Positions 54,323 through 63,629 of a stretch of DNA of 64,000 nucleotides are shown piece after piece; the stretch's first letter is position 1, and the number at the start of each line of letters is the position of its first letter. Source of the stretch: Lodderomyces elongisporus (lineage: Eukaryota > Ascomycota > Pichiomycetes > Serinales > Debaryomycetaceae); NCBI RefSeq assembly GCF_030384665.1, contig NC_083673.1:3533008-3597007 (forward strand), given 5' to 3'. The position numbers and the translations under genes are program-made. The notes under the pieces were generated by a model. The model searched no databases, was not told the DNA's origin, and worked only from the letters and a program-made list of their open reading frames with translations.

Positions 54323-56080
54323 ATGAAAACAAATATTGTATCACTTAAACTGTTTGAAGAAGAAGATGTCAAACTCCCTGTTGTGTTGACCATCGCTGGA
54401 AGTGACTCTTCTGGCGGAGCAGGAATTGAGGCAGATCTCAAAACGTTTAGTGCCTTTGATGTTTATGGCATGACTTGCATCACAGCATTGACTGCGCAGA
54501 ATACTACTGGCGTAAAGACATACAAAGAGACTTCGAGGGAATTGGTGCATGAAATATTGAAAGCGAATTTGGAGGATATGTACGAAAATGAAGAAAAAGG
54601 GCCATTGAAGGTGATCAAGACTGGTATGTTGACCAAATCGGCTATTGAAGAGTTGGCACAATTCGACTTGAAAATAAAAATGGTGATTGACCCAGTAATG
54701 GTTACCACATCAGGTAGTAAATTATTGGACCACGAAGGTGTAAAACTTTGTGTTGATAATTTGATGAAGAATGCTTTTTTGGTTACACCAAACTTTGTTG
54801 AAGCAGAGACTATTTATAAAATATTGGGCAAATCAGCTCAAGTGAAGCAATTGGATGAATTTATCAAGTTTACCGTTGACTTGCAGAAAATGGTTGGGTG
54901 CAAGAACATCTTGGTCAAGGGAGGTCATATCCCATTTGATGCGAATGGTAAAGTTGTTGAAGACACGACAGCGGAAGGACAAGCACAACCACAAAGTAAT
55001 CCAGGGCTCAAGGTTATTGATGTATTGTATGAGAGCGAAAATGATGTTGTCACCATTTTTGAATCCAAGTATATTGAGTCAGACAACTCTCATGGAACAG
55101 GATGTACCTTGGCCTCAGCAATTGCTGCAAACATTGCCAAAGGAACCTCTTTAGCAGATAGCGTTGCCATTGGGATTGATTACATCCATCAAGGTATGCT
55201 GAAAATGTCGAAATTGGGACATGGCAAAGGTCCACTTAACCATAATGTGAAACCTAGAGAAGCTATAAGCGACCTTGTCAACACCACTCTGAATAATCAA
55301 GTCAAATTTGACGAGAACTTTACCCTATTGGATTATTTGATCAACCACCCCGATGTGAAAAGGAATTGGGAAACGTATGCAACACACCCATTTGTTGAGT
55401 TAGTGGCTAAAGACGAAATGCCGTTTGAAAAGTTTTTTTACTACTTGAAACAGGACTACCACTATTTGATTGTATATGCACGCATGCATGGGTTGGCTGC
55501 TTCTAAAGCACCTACTTACAAAGAGTCTCACGCGCAAGCTACAATTATTGGCGAGATTGTCACTGAAATTGAGAAGCACAAGGAAAAGTTGAAGGCTTAT
55601 AATGTTGATTACGATAAAGACGATGTACCTCCTGGAGATGCATGTGTGAGGTACTGCAACTACTTGTTGGATATTGGTATGCGAGAGGACTTTTTAGGTA
55701 TCAAAGTTGCACTTGCACCATGTTTGCACGGGTATGCTGATGCTGGTGCGTTTGGAAAGAGAATTTTACAACAAAGACAGCATCAGTTGAAGCAGCAAGA
55801 GCACGGTTCTGATGCTGATGCTGATGCTGATACTGGTGCTGGTGCTAGTACCAATGATACAGTTACTCCACACGAGTACCTGCACATATACCGCTCTTGG
55901 CTAGATGATTACACTTCAGAGTGGTTTCTCGAGGCAGATGCCGCTGGTAAAGAAGCGCTCCAAAGATTGAGTGCAGATGGTCTTAGTGAACATAGATTGA
56001 AAGAGCTAGTCAAGATCTTTAATGATGTCACCTTGTTGGAGATTAACTTTTGGAGCGAGGTTTTAGAATTAGACGTATAG
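54323..56080 (+). CDS. THI20: THI20-type HMP-P kinase fused to thiaminase II domain
   Basis: This 585-residue protein joins two thiamine-salvage activities. The N-terminal ThiD-like kinase (about 15-310) shows TIAGSDSSGGAGIEADLKTF at the start, DPVMVTTSGSKLL in the middle, and the anion-hole motif SHGTGCTLASAIAAN near 255. It phosphorylates hydroxymethylpyrimidine and its phosphate. The C-terminal TenA/thiaminase II domain (about 330-580) has FYYLKQDYHYLIVYARMHGL and ALAPCLHGYADAG, where the cysteine fits the TenA nucleophile. S. cerevisiae Thi20 is 551 residues. The extra length includes a Gln-rich then Asp/Ala-repeat insertion at about 483-513 inside the TenA domain. Thi21/Thi22 are alternatives, but CTG-clade yeasts generally have one member. 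Confidence 0.92.
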   Translation: MKTNIVSLKLFEEEDVKLPVVLTIAGSDSSGGAGIEADLKTFSAFDVYGMTCITALTAQNTTGVKTYKETSRELVHEILKANLEDMYENEEKGPLKVIKTGMLTKSAIEELAQFDLKIKMVIDPVMVTTSGSKLLDHEGVKLCVDNLMKNAFLVTPNFVEAETIYKILGKSAQVKQLDEFIKFTVDLQKMVGCKNILVKGGHIPFDANGKVVEDTTAEGQAQPQSNPGLKVIDVLYESENDVVTIFESKYIESDNSHGTGCTLASAIAANIAKGTSLADSVAIGIDYIHQGMLKMSKLGHGKGPLNHNVKPREAISDLVNTTLNNQVKFDENFTLLDYLINHPDVKRNWETYATHPFVELVAKDEMPFEKFFYYLKQDYHYLIVYARMHGLAASKAPTYKESHAQATIIGEIVTEIEKHKEKLKAYNVDYDKDDVPPGDACVRYCNYLLDIGMREDFLGIKVALAPCLHGYADAGAFGKRILQQRQHQLKQQEHGSDADADADTGAGASTNDTVTPHEYLHIYRSWLDDYTSEWFLEADAAGKEALQRLSADGLSEHRLKELVKIFNDVTLLEINFWSEVLELDV

Positions 56081-56384
56081 TAAATAGTTTACACAAAAAT
56101 GATTAATTTAATTCCGATCTCAAGTGAAAGGAAGTGCAAATAAAAAAAAAAAAAAATAAAGTAAGGAGAGAAAGTTCTTGTATAGCCCACCGACATGGAG
56201 AGCTACCACTTACATTTACAGTTACACTGACATTTACACTACCACCCTCCTCCAGCAACAACCAACGAACAAAGATACTACCAATTACTCTTTATAGTTA
56301 CTTTTTTTTTTTTTGCTAAAATCTATCAACCACTATTTTCAAGCAACACAACTAAACTCAACACATCATTAGTAACCAGTACCA
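56081..56384. other. THI20-PAN1 spacer
   Basis: This 304 bp spacer has an A-run near 56141-56156 and a T-run near 56302-56315, about 70-80 bp before the PAN1 ATG. No gene is seen. Confidence 0.55.
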
Positions 56385-59300
56385 ATGTTCAATTCGTATC
56401 AAGCGACTGGAATGGGTTACAACCCGAACCAGCAACAACAACAACCACCACCACCCCAACAACAACAACAATTGTACTCTCAACCTACTGCGTTCGGACA
56501 GCCCAACTTGTATGGCTCCAATATGCAACAGGGCTATATTCAAACACAGCCAACTGGGTTTGCAGGTGCGCCAACAGTGATTGAGAACAATGAATTGAAG
56601 ATCCCAAGTATCCGTTTATCCTTTATCACAGCAGAGGATCAAAAGAAGTTTGAACACTTGTTCAGATCAGCAGTGCCTCGAGGCGAGCAGTCAATGTCCG
56701 GAGATACAGCAAGTAATATACTTTTGAGATCAGGATTGACTCCCGTCGTTTTGGCAGAGATCTGGACACTATCAGATATTGACAAGACTGGCGCATTACT
56801 TTTCCCAGAGTTTGCATTGAGCTTGCACTTGTGTAATATGGCCAAGAGAGGCGAGCCACTTCCCGGAGTACTACCACAGAAATGGCACAATGAAGTGCAA
56901 AGCTTCATCGATGCAATCAACTTTAGCATTCCAGACGATCCAAATAAGATTCTTGCCAATACTCCATTTGCAAAGAAGGATGATTGGCTTTCAAATGTGG
57001 GCCAACCTCAAAGTAATTGGATGGCTCCGCAAGGTACTGGGTATCCGCAAACGAGTTTTCTTCAAAACCAGGCTACAGGCTTTGCACAACAACCAACTGG
57101 GTTTGGACAGCAAGCTACTGGGTTTGGACAGCAAGCTACTGGGTTTGGACAACAATCCAGTTGGTTAGCACCACAAGCCACGGGCTTTAATAATTCTGCC
57201 CCACCACCTTCAACTTCTTTTGGAGGAACCGGGACTGGAATTGTAGCAGGAGCAGGAGCAGGAGCCAGTGCTGCACCTACTGGTGGTTTTGTTCCCTTAC
57301 AGCCACAGCAAACTGCAGGGTTGATTCAAAAACCGGCTGGTCTTCAACCTCAATCCACTGGGTTTATGGCACCTCAACGTACTGGCGGATTAGCACCGCA
57401 AGCTACTGGATTAGCACCACAAGCTACAGGTTTGCAAGCCCAACGTACAGGAGGATTTGGTGTACCACAGCAAGCCACAGGATATCAACAAAGTTTCAAT
57501 ACCGGTGGGTTGCAAGCCAATAAGACAGGACCTTTGCAACCTAATCATACTGGATACAACTTCCAGCAACAACAACAACAACAGCAACAGGCTACAGGTT
57601 TACAACGTCAACCCACAGGAGTGTTGCAGCAACAACCAACTGGGTATTTGCAACAACAACCTACTGGTTATTTGCAATCGCAACCAACCGGTAGACCTGG
57701 AGAATGGGGATTTGTTAGTATGCCTACAGGTGGTATGCCTGGTTTGAATTCTATGCAACAAGTGTTTCAGCCTAATAACACCCAAACGTATCAGGATCTC
57801 CATAAAGTCATGAATGACAACTCAGCGTCCAATGTTACTTGGGCCATTTCGAAACAGGAGAAGCAAATCTATGATAGACTTTTCCAAGCATGGGATACCG
57901 GTAGAAACGGATATGTCGATTCTAATGTTGCATTAAATGTATTCACCAAGTCTGGCTTGGGTAGACAAGATTTGGAGGCTATTTGGACATTGGCTGATAC
58001 CGACGATGTTGGTAAATTAAACAAGAACCAATTTGCCGTTGCAATGCACTTGATTTACAGACGTTTGAATGGGTTAGAGATTCCATTGAGATTACCTCCG
58101 GAGTTGATTCCACCTGCAGACAAGACATTAAAGGATACGATGGATAGTTTGAAAAACTCTTTAAAGAATGGAGGCGCAAAGCAAACGAGATCAAAGCCAA
58201 TGACTAAACCCGACGGAAGTAGATTCAAGAACGATGATAGCGACTTTGGATACGTCTCGAGCTCGCGTTACAAAAAGAAGTCAGAGGAAGAAAAGCAAGC
58301 AAATGCAAGAACATCAAAGGACTTTGGACTTAGTATTGATGATATGAAGAAATTGATTCGCGAAAAGAAAATCTTGATTGATGCAATGGACGTCGAAGAT
58401 GAAGATAGACAACGTACTAGTGACCGCGAAGTTGATGCATTAAAGAGCAAGATCTACGAACTCCAAAAGAAATTATCTGGAAGCAGCAACAATGGTGGTA
58501 ACAGCAAGGAAGCGTTGTTGGCCAAGTTGGAGCGCACAGGCAAGAGAATTCCAAGTCTCTTGCAGCAATTGAATCAAGTGAACCAGGAGATTTCAGAAAA
58601 GAGTGTCGAGTTGGTGAAACTCCAATTGAAGCGCGAAGATCCTTCTTGGGATGAAGCTAAAGTAGACGTTTCTGGAGCCGGGGGTAAATTCGATTTGAAG
58701 CAAAAGATGGCAATGTTGACTGGGAAAGGAGGTAGTGCGATGGCTGACAGCAAGTATCGTGATGCTGTAGAAAAGTCCAAGTCTGACTTGAAAAACCAAT
58801 CAGATATGGTTAAGGATATTGAGTCAGGAATTAGGTCCTTAGAGGATGATTGCAGTGCCAAGTTGAGAACCACTGCTAAGAATGCAGTAGGATATGAGAA
58901 ATGGGAAAATGGGTTTGGCGTGTCCAAAGCAGTTGCTGATTTTGTCAAGGAATTGAACAAATTAAAAGCTGATGCTCAACCAGAGTTTGCGAGGTCAGCA
59001 GACAATACCACCACAGCCAGATCGAGCTCTGCTTATGCTCAGCAGGTACCACCTGCTGCATCAAGGACCTTTTCTGCTCAAGAGACAAATGCAAGTCCAG
59101 GTGCAGTCACAAGTACAGGTACTGGCGGAAGTGGCAGCGGCAGTGGCAGTGCCACATACTCTACACCAGAGGAAAGAGCTGCTTACATAAAAGCAGAAGC
59201 CGCAAAGAGGATGGCGTCAAGACTTGAGAAATTGGGTATTAGTCGTACAAAGCGTGCTCCCAAGGCTGCTGAGAAACACGACGAAATTGTTTCCAAACCA

Positions 59301-60902
59301 TCTCCATCAAGGGAAGAGCCACCAAGGCTTTCTGGTGAAGCTGCAATTGCAAACCCAGTGGAACGAGCACCAAGTGCGGATAAAACTCCAGTGAATACAG
59401 CACATGCAGAATCTCATGCACAAACCACATCGTCAAATAGGGCTCCAGAAGCTAAACCTGAACAAGTTTCAGTTCCCGTTGAGTCTCAAAGAGAAAACTT
59501 TAGAGAGAATAAATGGGATGAAGAAAAACAATATAGACCTTCCCAAACCAACAACAATGACAATAACAACATTTCAAGTACCCATCAAAGTCAAGAACAC
59601 ATTGTAAAAGAAAATGCAAAGAACGTTGAATCTGCTCCACAAGCTCCTACTTCAAATTACTCACAGCAACCTCCTGCATTTGGAGGCGCTTTCCAGTCAG
59701 AGTCAAGTAGAGCAACTGAAACAGAGCAAGCAGAGTCTAAAAAGGAATCCGAAACAACTCCCGTGGTTCCTCCAGCACCCGCAGCGGCATCAACTGAACC
59801 GGCACAACCGGCCCAACCGGCTCAAGCATCTCAGGCATCTAAACCAGCTCAACCAGCTCAACCAGCTAATTCAACTGAGCCAGCTTCTGCTTCTGCATCC
59901 GAGCAACCAGCTGTTCGTAGACACGAAAACAATCCGTTCTTTAAAAACAAGTTTCAGCCAGTTGATACGCAGAAGATTAGTATGCAAAGAAATTTTCAAA
60001 GAGGTACGTCAAATGACAATAGCTGGAGTGATTCCGAAGAAGAGGACTCAGAGGATGAGGCTCCTAATAGAGCAGGTGCAGCACAACTTGCCAATCTCTT
60101 GTTTGGAAGTATGTCTAGTCAACCAACTGGTAATGCTGCATTTGCCAAATCAGCTGCACAAGAACCATCGAAAGATGAAAAGAGCATTGGTGCTGAGAAT
60201 GCTAGTGGACATGAATCTAAAATGAATGCAGAACTATCAAGCAGCGAAAATACTGCAGCCGGTGTTTCTCAAGTAAACGAGACCCCAGCACAAAGTAGCT
60301 ACGAGGAACCCTCTTTGCAGGAGCAGTCAAGCTATGAGAGCAATGCAGTCCCTGCAGCACCCTCACTTCCAGAGAGTGTTCCACCACCAGCACCAGCACC
60401 TGAAGCACCTTCACTTCCACAAAGCGTTCCTCCACCTCCACCAATTCCATCTGAATATTCTGCACCACCGGCACCTTCACTTCCAAGAGATGTTCCACCA
60501 GCACCTGAAGCACCTTCACTTCCACAAAGCATTCCTCCACCACCACCAGTTCCATCTGAATATTCTGCACCCCCAGCACCCCCAGCACCTCCGGCACCTT
60601 CACTTCCACAAAGCATTCCTCCACCTCCACCAGTTCCATCTGAATATTCTGCACCCCCAGCACCCCCAGCACCACCAGCACCACCAGCACCTCCGGCACC
60701 TTCACTTCCATCGAGCATTCCTCCTCCACCTCCTGCACCACCGCTGTCCTCAAATGATTCGTCACTGGCATCTGCCGCAGCACCGCCAGCAGGAGGAGCA
60801 CCAAACATTGGAGCTTTGCTTGGCCAAATCACAGGCGGTAAAAGCTTAAAGAAAGTAGAGACAAAGGTGTCAAGTGGAGCCACTGTTGGAAGAGTTCTTT
60901 AG
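56385..60902 (+). CDS. PAN1: PAN1, EH-domain actin and endocytosis scaffold
   Basis: This 1505-residue protein has the Pan1 layout. EH domain 1 lies about 76-160 (ILLRSGLTPVVLAEIWTLSD). EH domain 2 lies about 489-565 (LAEIWTL-like LEAIWTLADTDDVGKL). Between them are many QxTG/PTGF repeats, the Prk1/Ark1 kinase target type (LxxQxTG). A coiled-coil region lies about 620-860, an Ala/Glu/Ser-rich disordered region about 860-1310, and a long proline-rich region of PSLPxSxPPPPP repeats about 1320-1460. A WH2-like motif (GALLGQITGGKSLKKVE) lies near the C-terminus. Pan1 with End3 and Sla1 organises cortical endocytic patches and activates Arp2/3. S. cerevisiae Pan1 is 1480 residues. It converges with the next gene across 125 bp. 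Confidence 0.96.
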   Translation: MFNSYQATGMGYNPNQQQQQPPPPQQQQQLYSQPTAFGQPNLYGSNMQQGYIQTQPTGFAGAPTVIENNELKIPSIRLSFITAEDQKKFEHLFRSAVPRGEQSMSGDTASNILLRSGLTPVVLAEIWTLSDIDKTGALLFPEFALSLHLCNMAKRGEPLPGVLPQKWHNEVQSFIDAINFSIPDDPNKILANTPFAKKDDWLSNVGQPQSNWMAPQGTGYPQTSFLQNQATGFAQQPTGFGQQATGFGQQATGFGQQSSWLAPQATGFNNSAPPPSTSFGGTGTGIVAGAGAGASAAPTGGFVPLQPQQTAGLIQKPAGLQPQSTGFMAPQRTGGLAPQATGLAPQATGLQAQRTGGFGVPQQATGYQQSFNTGGLQANKTGPLQPNHTGYNFQQQQQQQQQATGLQRQPTGVLQQQPTGYLQQQPTGYLQSQPTGRPGEWGFVSMPTGGMPGLNSMQQVFQPNNTQTYQDLHKVMNDNSASNVTWAISKQEKQIYDRLFQAWDTGRNGYVDSNVALNVFTKSGLGRQDLEAIWTLADTDDVGKLNKNQFAVAMHLIYRRLNGLEIPLRLPPELIPPADKTLKDTMDSLKNSLKNGGAKQTRSKPMTKPDGSRFKNDDSDFGYVSSSRYKKKSEEEKQANARTSKDFGLSIDDMKKLIREKKILIDAMDVEDEDRQRTSDREVDALKSKIYELQKKLSGSSNNGGNSKEALLAKLERTGKRIPSLLQQLNQVNQEISEKSVELVKLQLKREDPSWDEAKVDVSGAGGKFDLKQKMAMLTGKGGSAMADSKYRDAVEKSKSDLKNQSDMVKDIESGIRSLEDDCSAKLRTTAKNAVGYEKWENGFGVSKAVADFVKELNKLKADAQPEFARSADNTTTARSSSAYAQQVPPAASRTFSAQETNASPGAVTSTGTGGSGSGSGSATYSTPEERAAYIKAEAAKRMASRLEKLGISRTKRAPKAAEKHDEIVSKPSPSREEPPRLSGEAAIANPVERAPSADKTPVNTAHAESHAQTTSSNRAPEAKPEQVSVPVESQRENFRENKWDEEKQYRPSQTNNNDNNNISSTHQSQEHIVKENAKNVESAPQAPTSNYSQQPPAFGGAFQSESSRATETEQAESKKESETTPVVPPAPAAASTEPAQPAQPAQASQASKPAQPAQPANSTEPASASASEQPAVRRHENNPFFKNKFQPVDTQKISMQRNFQRGTSNDNSWSDSEEEDSEDEAPNRAGAAQLANLLFGSMSSQPTGNAAFAKSAAQEPSKDEKSIGAENASGHESKMNAELSSSENTAAGVSQVNETPAQSSYEEPSLQEQSSYESNAVPAAPSLPESVPPPAPAPEAPSLPQSVPPPPPIPSEYSAPPAPSLPRDVPPAPEAPSLPQSIPPPPPVPSEYSAPPAPPAPPAPSLPQSIPPPPPVPSEYSAPPAPPAPPAPPAPPAPSLPSSIPPPPPAPPLSSNDSSLASAAAPPAGGAPNIGALLGQITGGKSLKKVETKVSSGATVGRVL

Positions 60903-61027
60903 AACAAAAAAAATAAGGAGAGATCTGCAGAAGGTAACTAAAAAAATAAAATAAAAGTAAAACAGAATAAGATAGGTTATTGAAGATCAATTTTACACAT
61001 ATACAATATATACAGTATGTATAAATT

Positions 61028-62581
61028 TTAACTTGTTAGAAAGCTAGCGTTTCTGTAGAAATCCAACATTGGATTGTCTCCTTCTCTTGTGGTTGTAGCC
61101 TCAACGTCTGCCCATTTTTCTAGGAAATCACGATGCGTGCTGATGTTGGACACTTTACCCGTGATTTGTCGGTACAAGTCGTCGGCTAGTTCAAAATCTG
61201 TTGCAAACATGATATCAAAGAACCCTTGTTGTACCATGTATGTTCTCACATCGATTGTCTCTCCGTTCAAAACTGTTTGCACCACGGGTCCGTTGTAGCC
61301 GGGAATGGTGTTTGGCAAATAATGGAAGTCGGAACTGATTAATGAGTGGTTGGGGAACTTGTGTTTGAGTATGTTGAAGAATTTTACTAATCTCGTTGGA
61401 ATGTATTCTGGCGGCGATAAGTCATCGTTGAATGGAAAAATCAGGTTTTTGAGTTTGAGTTTTAATTGAGATTCGTAAAGAGGATGCACTGTTTTGAAAA
61501 AGCTCTTGAGTCTTTCCTTTCTGGCTTTCGAGGTGGATAATTGGTTGAGGATCGATTGGTTACCTTTTTCTCGAAGGTGCAAGTATGCACTAGTGTACTC
61601 GCTCAACTCGGGTGTAAAGAATTGATAAAAATCGCCTTTCTTGTCTATAAGCACCTTGCCTTCGTAGGGCTCTCCAGTGTGCATATCGTACTTGATGACA
61701 TCGTGTGCAAAATTGTCAAACACTTCCAATGCAATAAAGAAACAAGACTCGTCAACAACCTTGTCCCATTCAAAGATGGACTTGTTGAAGATCTCCAATT
61801 TGTCTGCACTCAAGCCTTCTTCTTTCAATTTATTGGTGTAAGAAGTGGCCTGTTTCTCTGCAAGCTGGTTTGAAATCTCAATAATTTTGTATTGTGTCTT
61901 TTCATAGATTTCAGGTTCATGTTTCTTTATATAGTTGAGGATGTTGCACATGAGAGTACCATTACCACCACCCATTTCGTAAATGACCAAGTCTTCATAG
62001 GGGTAGTCCCCATTGAGCTTGTAGTTGAGGAGAATGTATCTTGCCAAGCTTTCACCATAATAGGGATTGAACAATTCAGTAGGCGTGTGCCACAATTGCA
62101 AGGACTTTTGTTTTGTGCTTTCCTTGCCAGGTAAAGAATGGTGATACTTTGTGTATGACAGTCGCCAATTCAGCACAAACTCATCCACATCTTTGACATT
62201 GTTGTAGTCAAACGGTTTGTCAGGTTGGTAGATCTCGACTTCTTTCAGGAAATATCCGTAGTGCTTATTGTACAACAGGTCCTCGATGAAGTCGGAGGTG
62301 GACATGATTGCGCCTTTCGGTCTCAATCGACGGTTTTGTTGCTGCTCGGAAGTGATTGTGGGGAACGACTTGTAGACGTCGTTGACGGAACCTTCGAAGG
62401 GGAAGTTGACAGCTCGTTGGTATATGATTTGAATAGGGTTTAGTGGTCGCTGATACGAAGGTACCTTGAAGGAATAGGTTGTGGGAGAGATGGAGTACTC
62501 ATAATGGATTTTTTGCGGGGTCACCGAAGCAACTTCTTTCTTGATCTTGCCTTTGAACAAGAACCGTTTGGGAATGAACAT
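61028..62581 (-). CDS. NDUFAF7/MidA-like mitochondrial SAM methyltransferase
   Basis: This 517-residue protein has the MidA/NDUFAF7 (DUF185) layout. The SAM-binding motif is in VIYEMGGGNGTLMCNIL near residues 199-215. An upstream block MSTSDFIEDLLYNKHYGYF matches the family's N-terminal 'small domain' start, and HTPTELFNPYYGESLARYI is another conserved block. The basic N-terminus (MFIPKRFLFKGKIKKEV) is compatible with mitochondrial import. NDUFAF7 dimethylates an arginine of a complex I core subunit; CTG-clade yeasts have complex I, so that role is plausible but inferred. The S. cerevisiae counterpart is probably YKL162C. It is the last recognisable gene before the telomere, about 1 kb away. 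Confidence 0.85.
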   Translation of the reverse strand: MFIPKRFLFKGKIKKEVASVTPQKIHYEYSISPTTYSFKVPSYQRPLNPIQIIYQRAVNFPFEGSVNDVYKSFPTITSEQQQNRRLRPKGAIMSTSDFIEDLLYNKHYGYFLKEVEIYQPDKPFDYNNVKDVDEFVLNWRLSYTKYHHSLPGKESTKQKSLQLWHTPTELFNPYYGESLARYILLNYKLNGDYPYEDLVIYEMGGGNGTLMCNILNYIKKHEPEIYEKTQYKIIEISNQLAEKQATSYTNKLKEEGLSADKLEIFNKSIFEWDKVVDESCFFIALEVFDNFAHDVIKYDMHTGEPYEGKVLIDKKGDFYQFFTPELSEYTSAYLHLREKGNQSILNQLSTSKARKERLKSFFKTVHPLYESQLKLKLKNLIFPFNDDLSPPEYIPTRLVKFFNILKHKFPNHSLISSDFHYLPNTIPGYNGPVVQTVLNGETIDVRTYMVQQGFFDIMFATDFELADDLYRQITGKVSNISTHRDFLEKWADVEATTTREGDNPMLDFYRNASFLTS

Positions 62582-63629
62582 TACAGACGCATTAATTGGG
62601 CAGGTGGTGGTGATGGGGGGATGTTATTAGTTAGGTGAGGTTGGATGTAGTACTTGTTATGGTTGTGCTTATTTTCCAAAAGATTTCATTAAGCGCGTGA
62701 AGGGATCCAAGAAAAATAGAAATAAAAATAAAAATAAAAATAAAAATAAAAATATAAAAAAAATGAAAAAGTAGAGGAAGGGGTGGATAAATGTGCATGC
62801 AAACAACGGATGGCAAGAGTAGATATATATGCTAAGATTATGATGGTAAGAGGTTTAAGCTATGTTGCACATGATAACTGATGATTACTCTGATTTTTGG
62901 TTTTTTTCATAAAGTTTCTAGATGTAGACAAAGTACAGTGTGGTAATGTATTTACGTGTAGAGCTAAAAGCTGTTATTTTCTTTCTATTCTTCAAGAACC
63001 ATGTGCTGATTCATTGGTTTGTATGCAACACTTTCTTTCTTTACTGTCTCATTTGGCTCTTTATCTGGTGAACAAGTATGATAAAGTGTGAAAAAATGTC
63101 ACCATAACGGAGGTTGTAGAGATTTGGGAGTTGTTGCAAGTGGGAGCCGTGGATTTGAAGGAAGTGATGATTTTAAAGTCACGTGATTCAAGGTGGACAT
63201 TTGTTCAAATTTGGGAATTTGAGAATTTGCGTAAATGGAACAATATAGGTCTACTAAAAACATGTTTTATGGTTTGTAAGTGAATGCCAGTTCGAAAATG
63301 TCTCATTTCATTCTAACCTTGTTTTGGAGAGATTGGAAGTCAAAACATGTAGTTTAGTTGAATACCGAAATTAATTAGGAATAGAGGAAGGCTAACATTT
63401 GACTCAAAAATGCGCAAAAAAAACATGAACAAAAATAATTCACCTAATCTGAAAGAAATATTGGTAAAGTTTCACACAACACGTTCACGAGGCAGTTTAA
63501 TATAAATATGTAGAAGGAAATTCTTATCATGGATTCAATCAAAGAAATGTGAAAGACAGTATGAAATTCACAATCGAATTAGAGAAAGCTTGTGTCCTAG
63601 CCAATGGAACTACTATTGAATATATTATT
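62582..63629. other. Gene-free subtelomeric region
   Basis: About 1 kb lies between the start of the NDUFAF7-like gene and the telomere array. It has an (AAAAAT)n run at about 62720-62756, a palindromic TCACGTGA box at 63179-63186, and otherwise unique AT-rich sequence. I see no subtelomeric gene family member, transposon or tRNA. Open frames are short and unlike any protein I know. Confidence 0.6.
63179..63186. promoter_or_regulatory. TCACGTGA palindrome (Cbf1/Tye7-type box)
   Basis: An 8-bp perfect palindrome of the bHLH class lies 450 bp from the telomere repeats and about 600 bp upstream of the NDUFAF7-like gene. Function is inferred only. Confidence 0.35.

Noticed and set aside
60217..60883. 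Gly/Val/Glu-rich frames on the minus strand opposite the PAN1 proline-rich region
   Set aside because: Composition is the complement of CCA/GCA-rich proline and alanine codons; no independent domain is seen.
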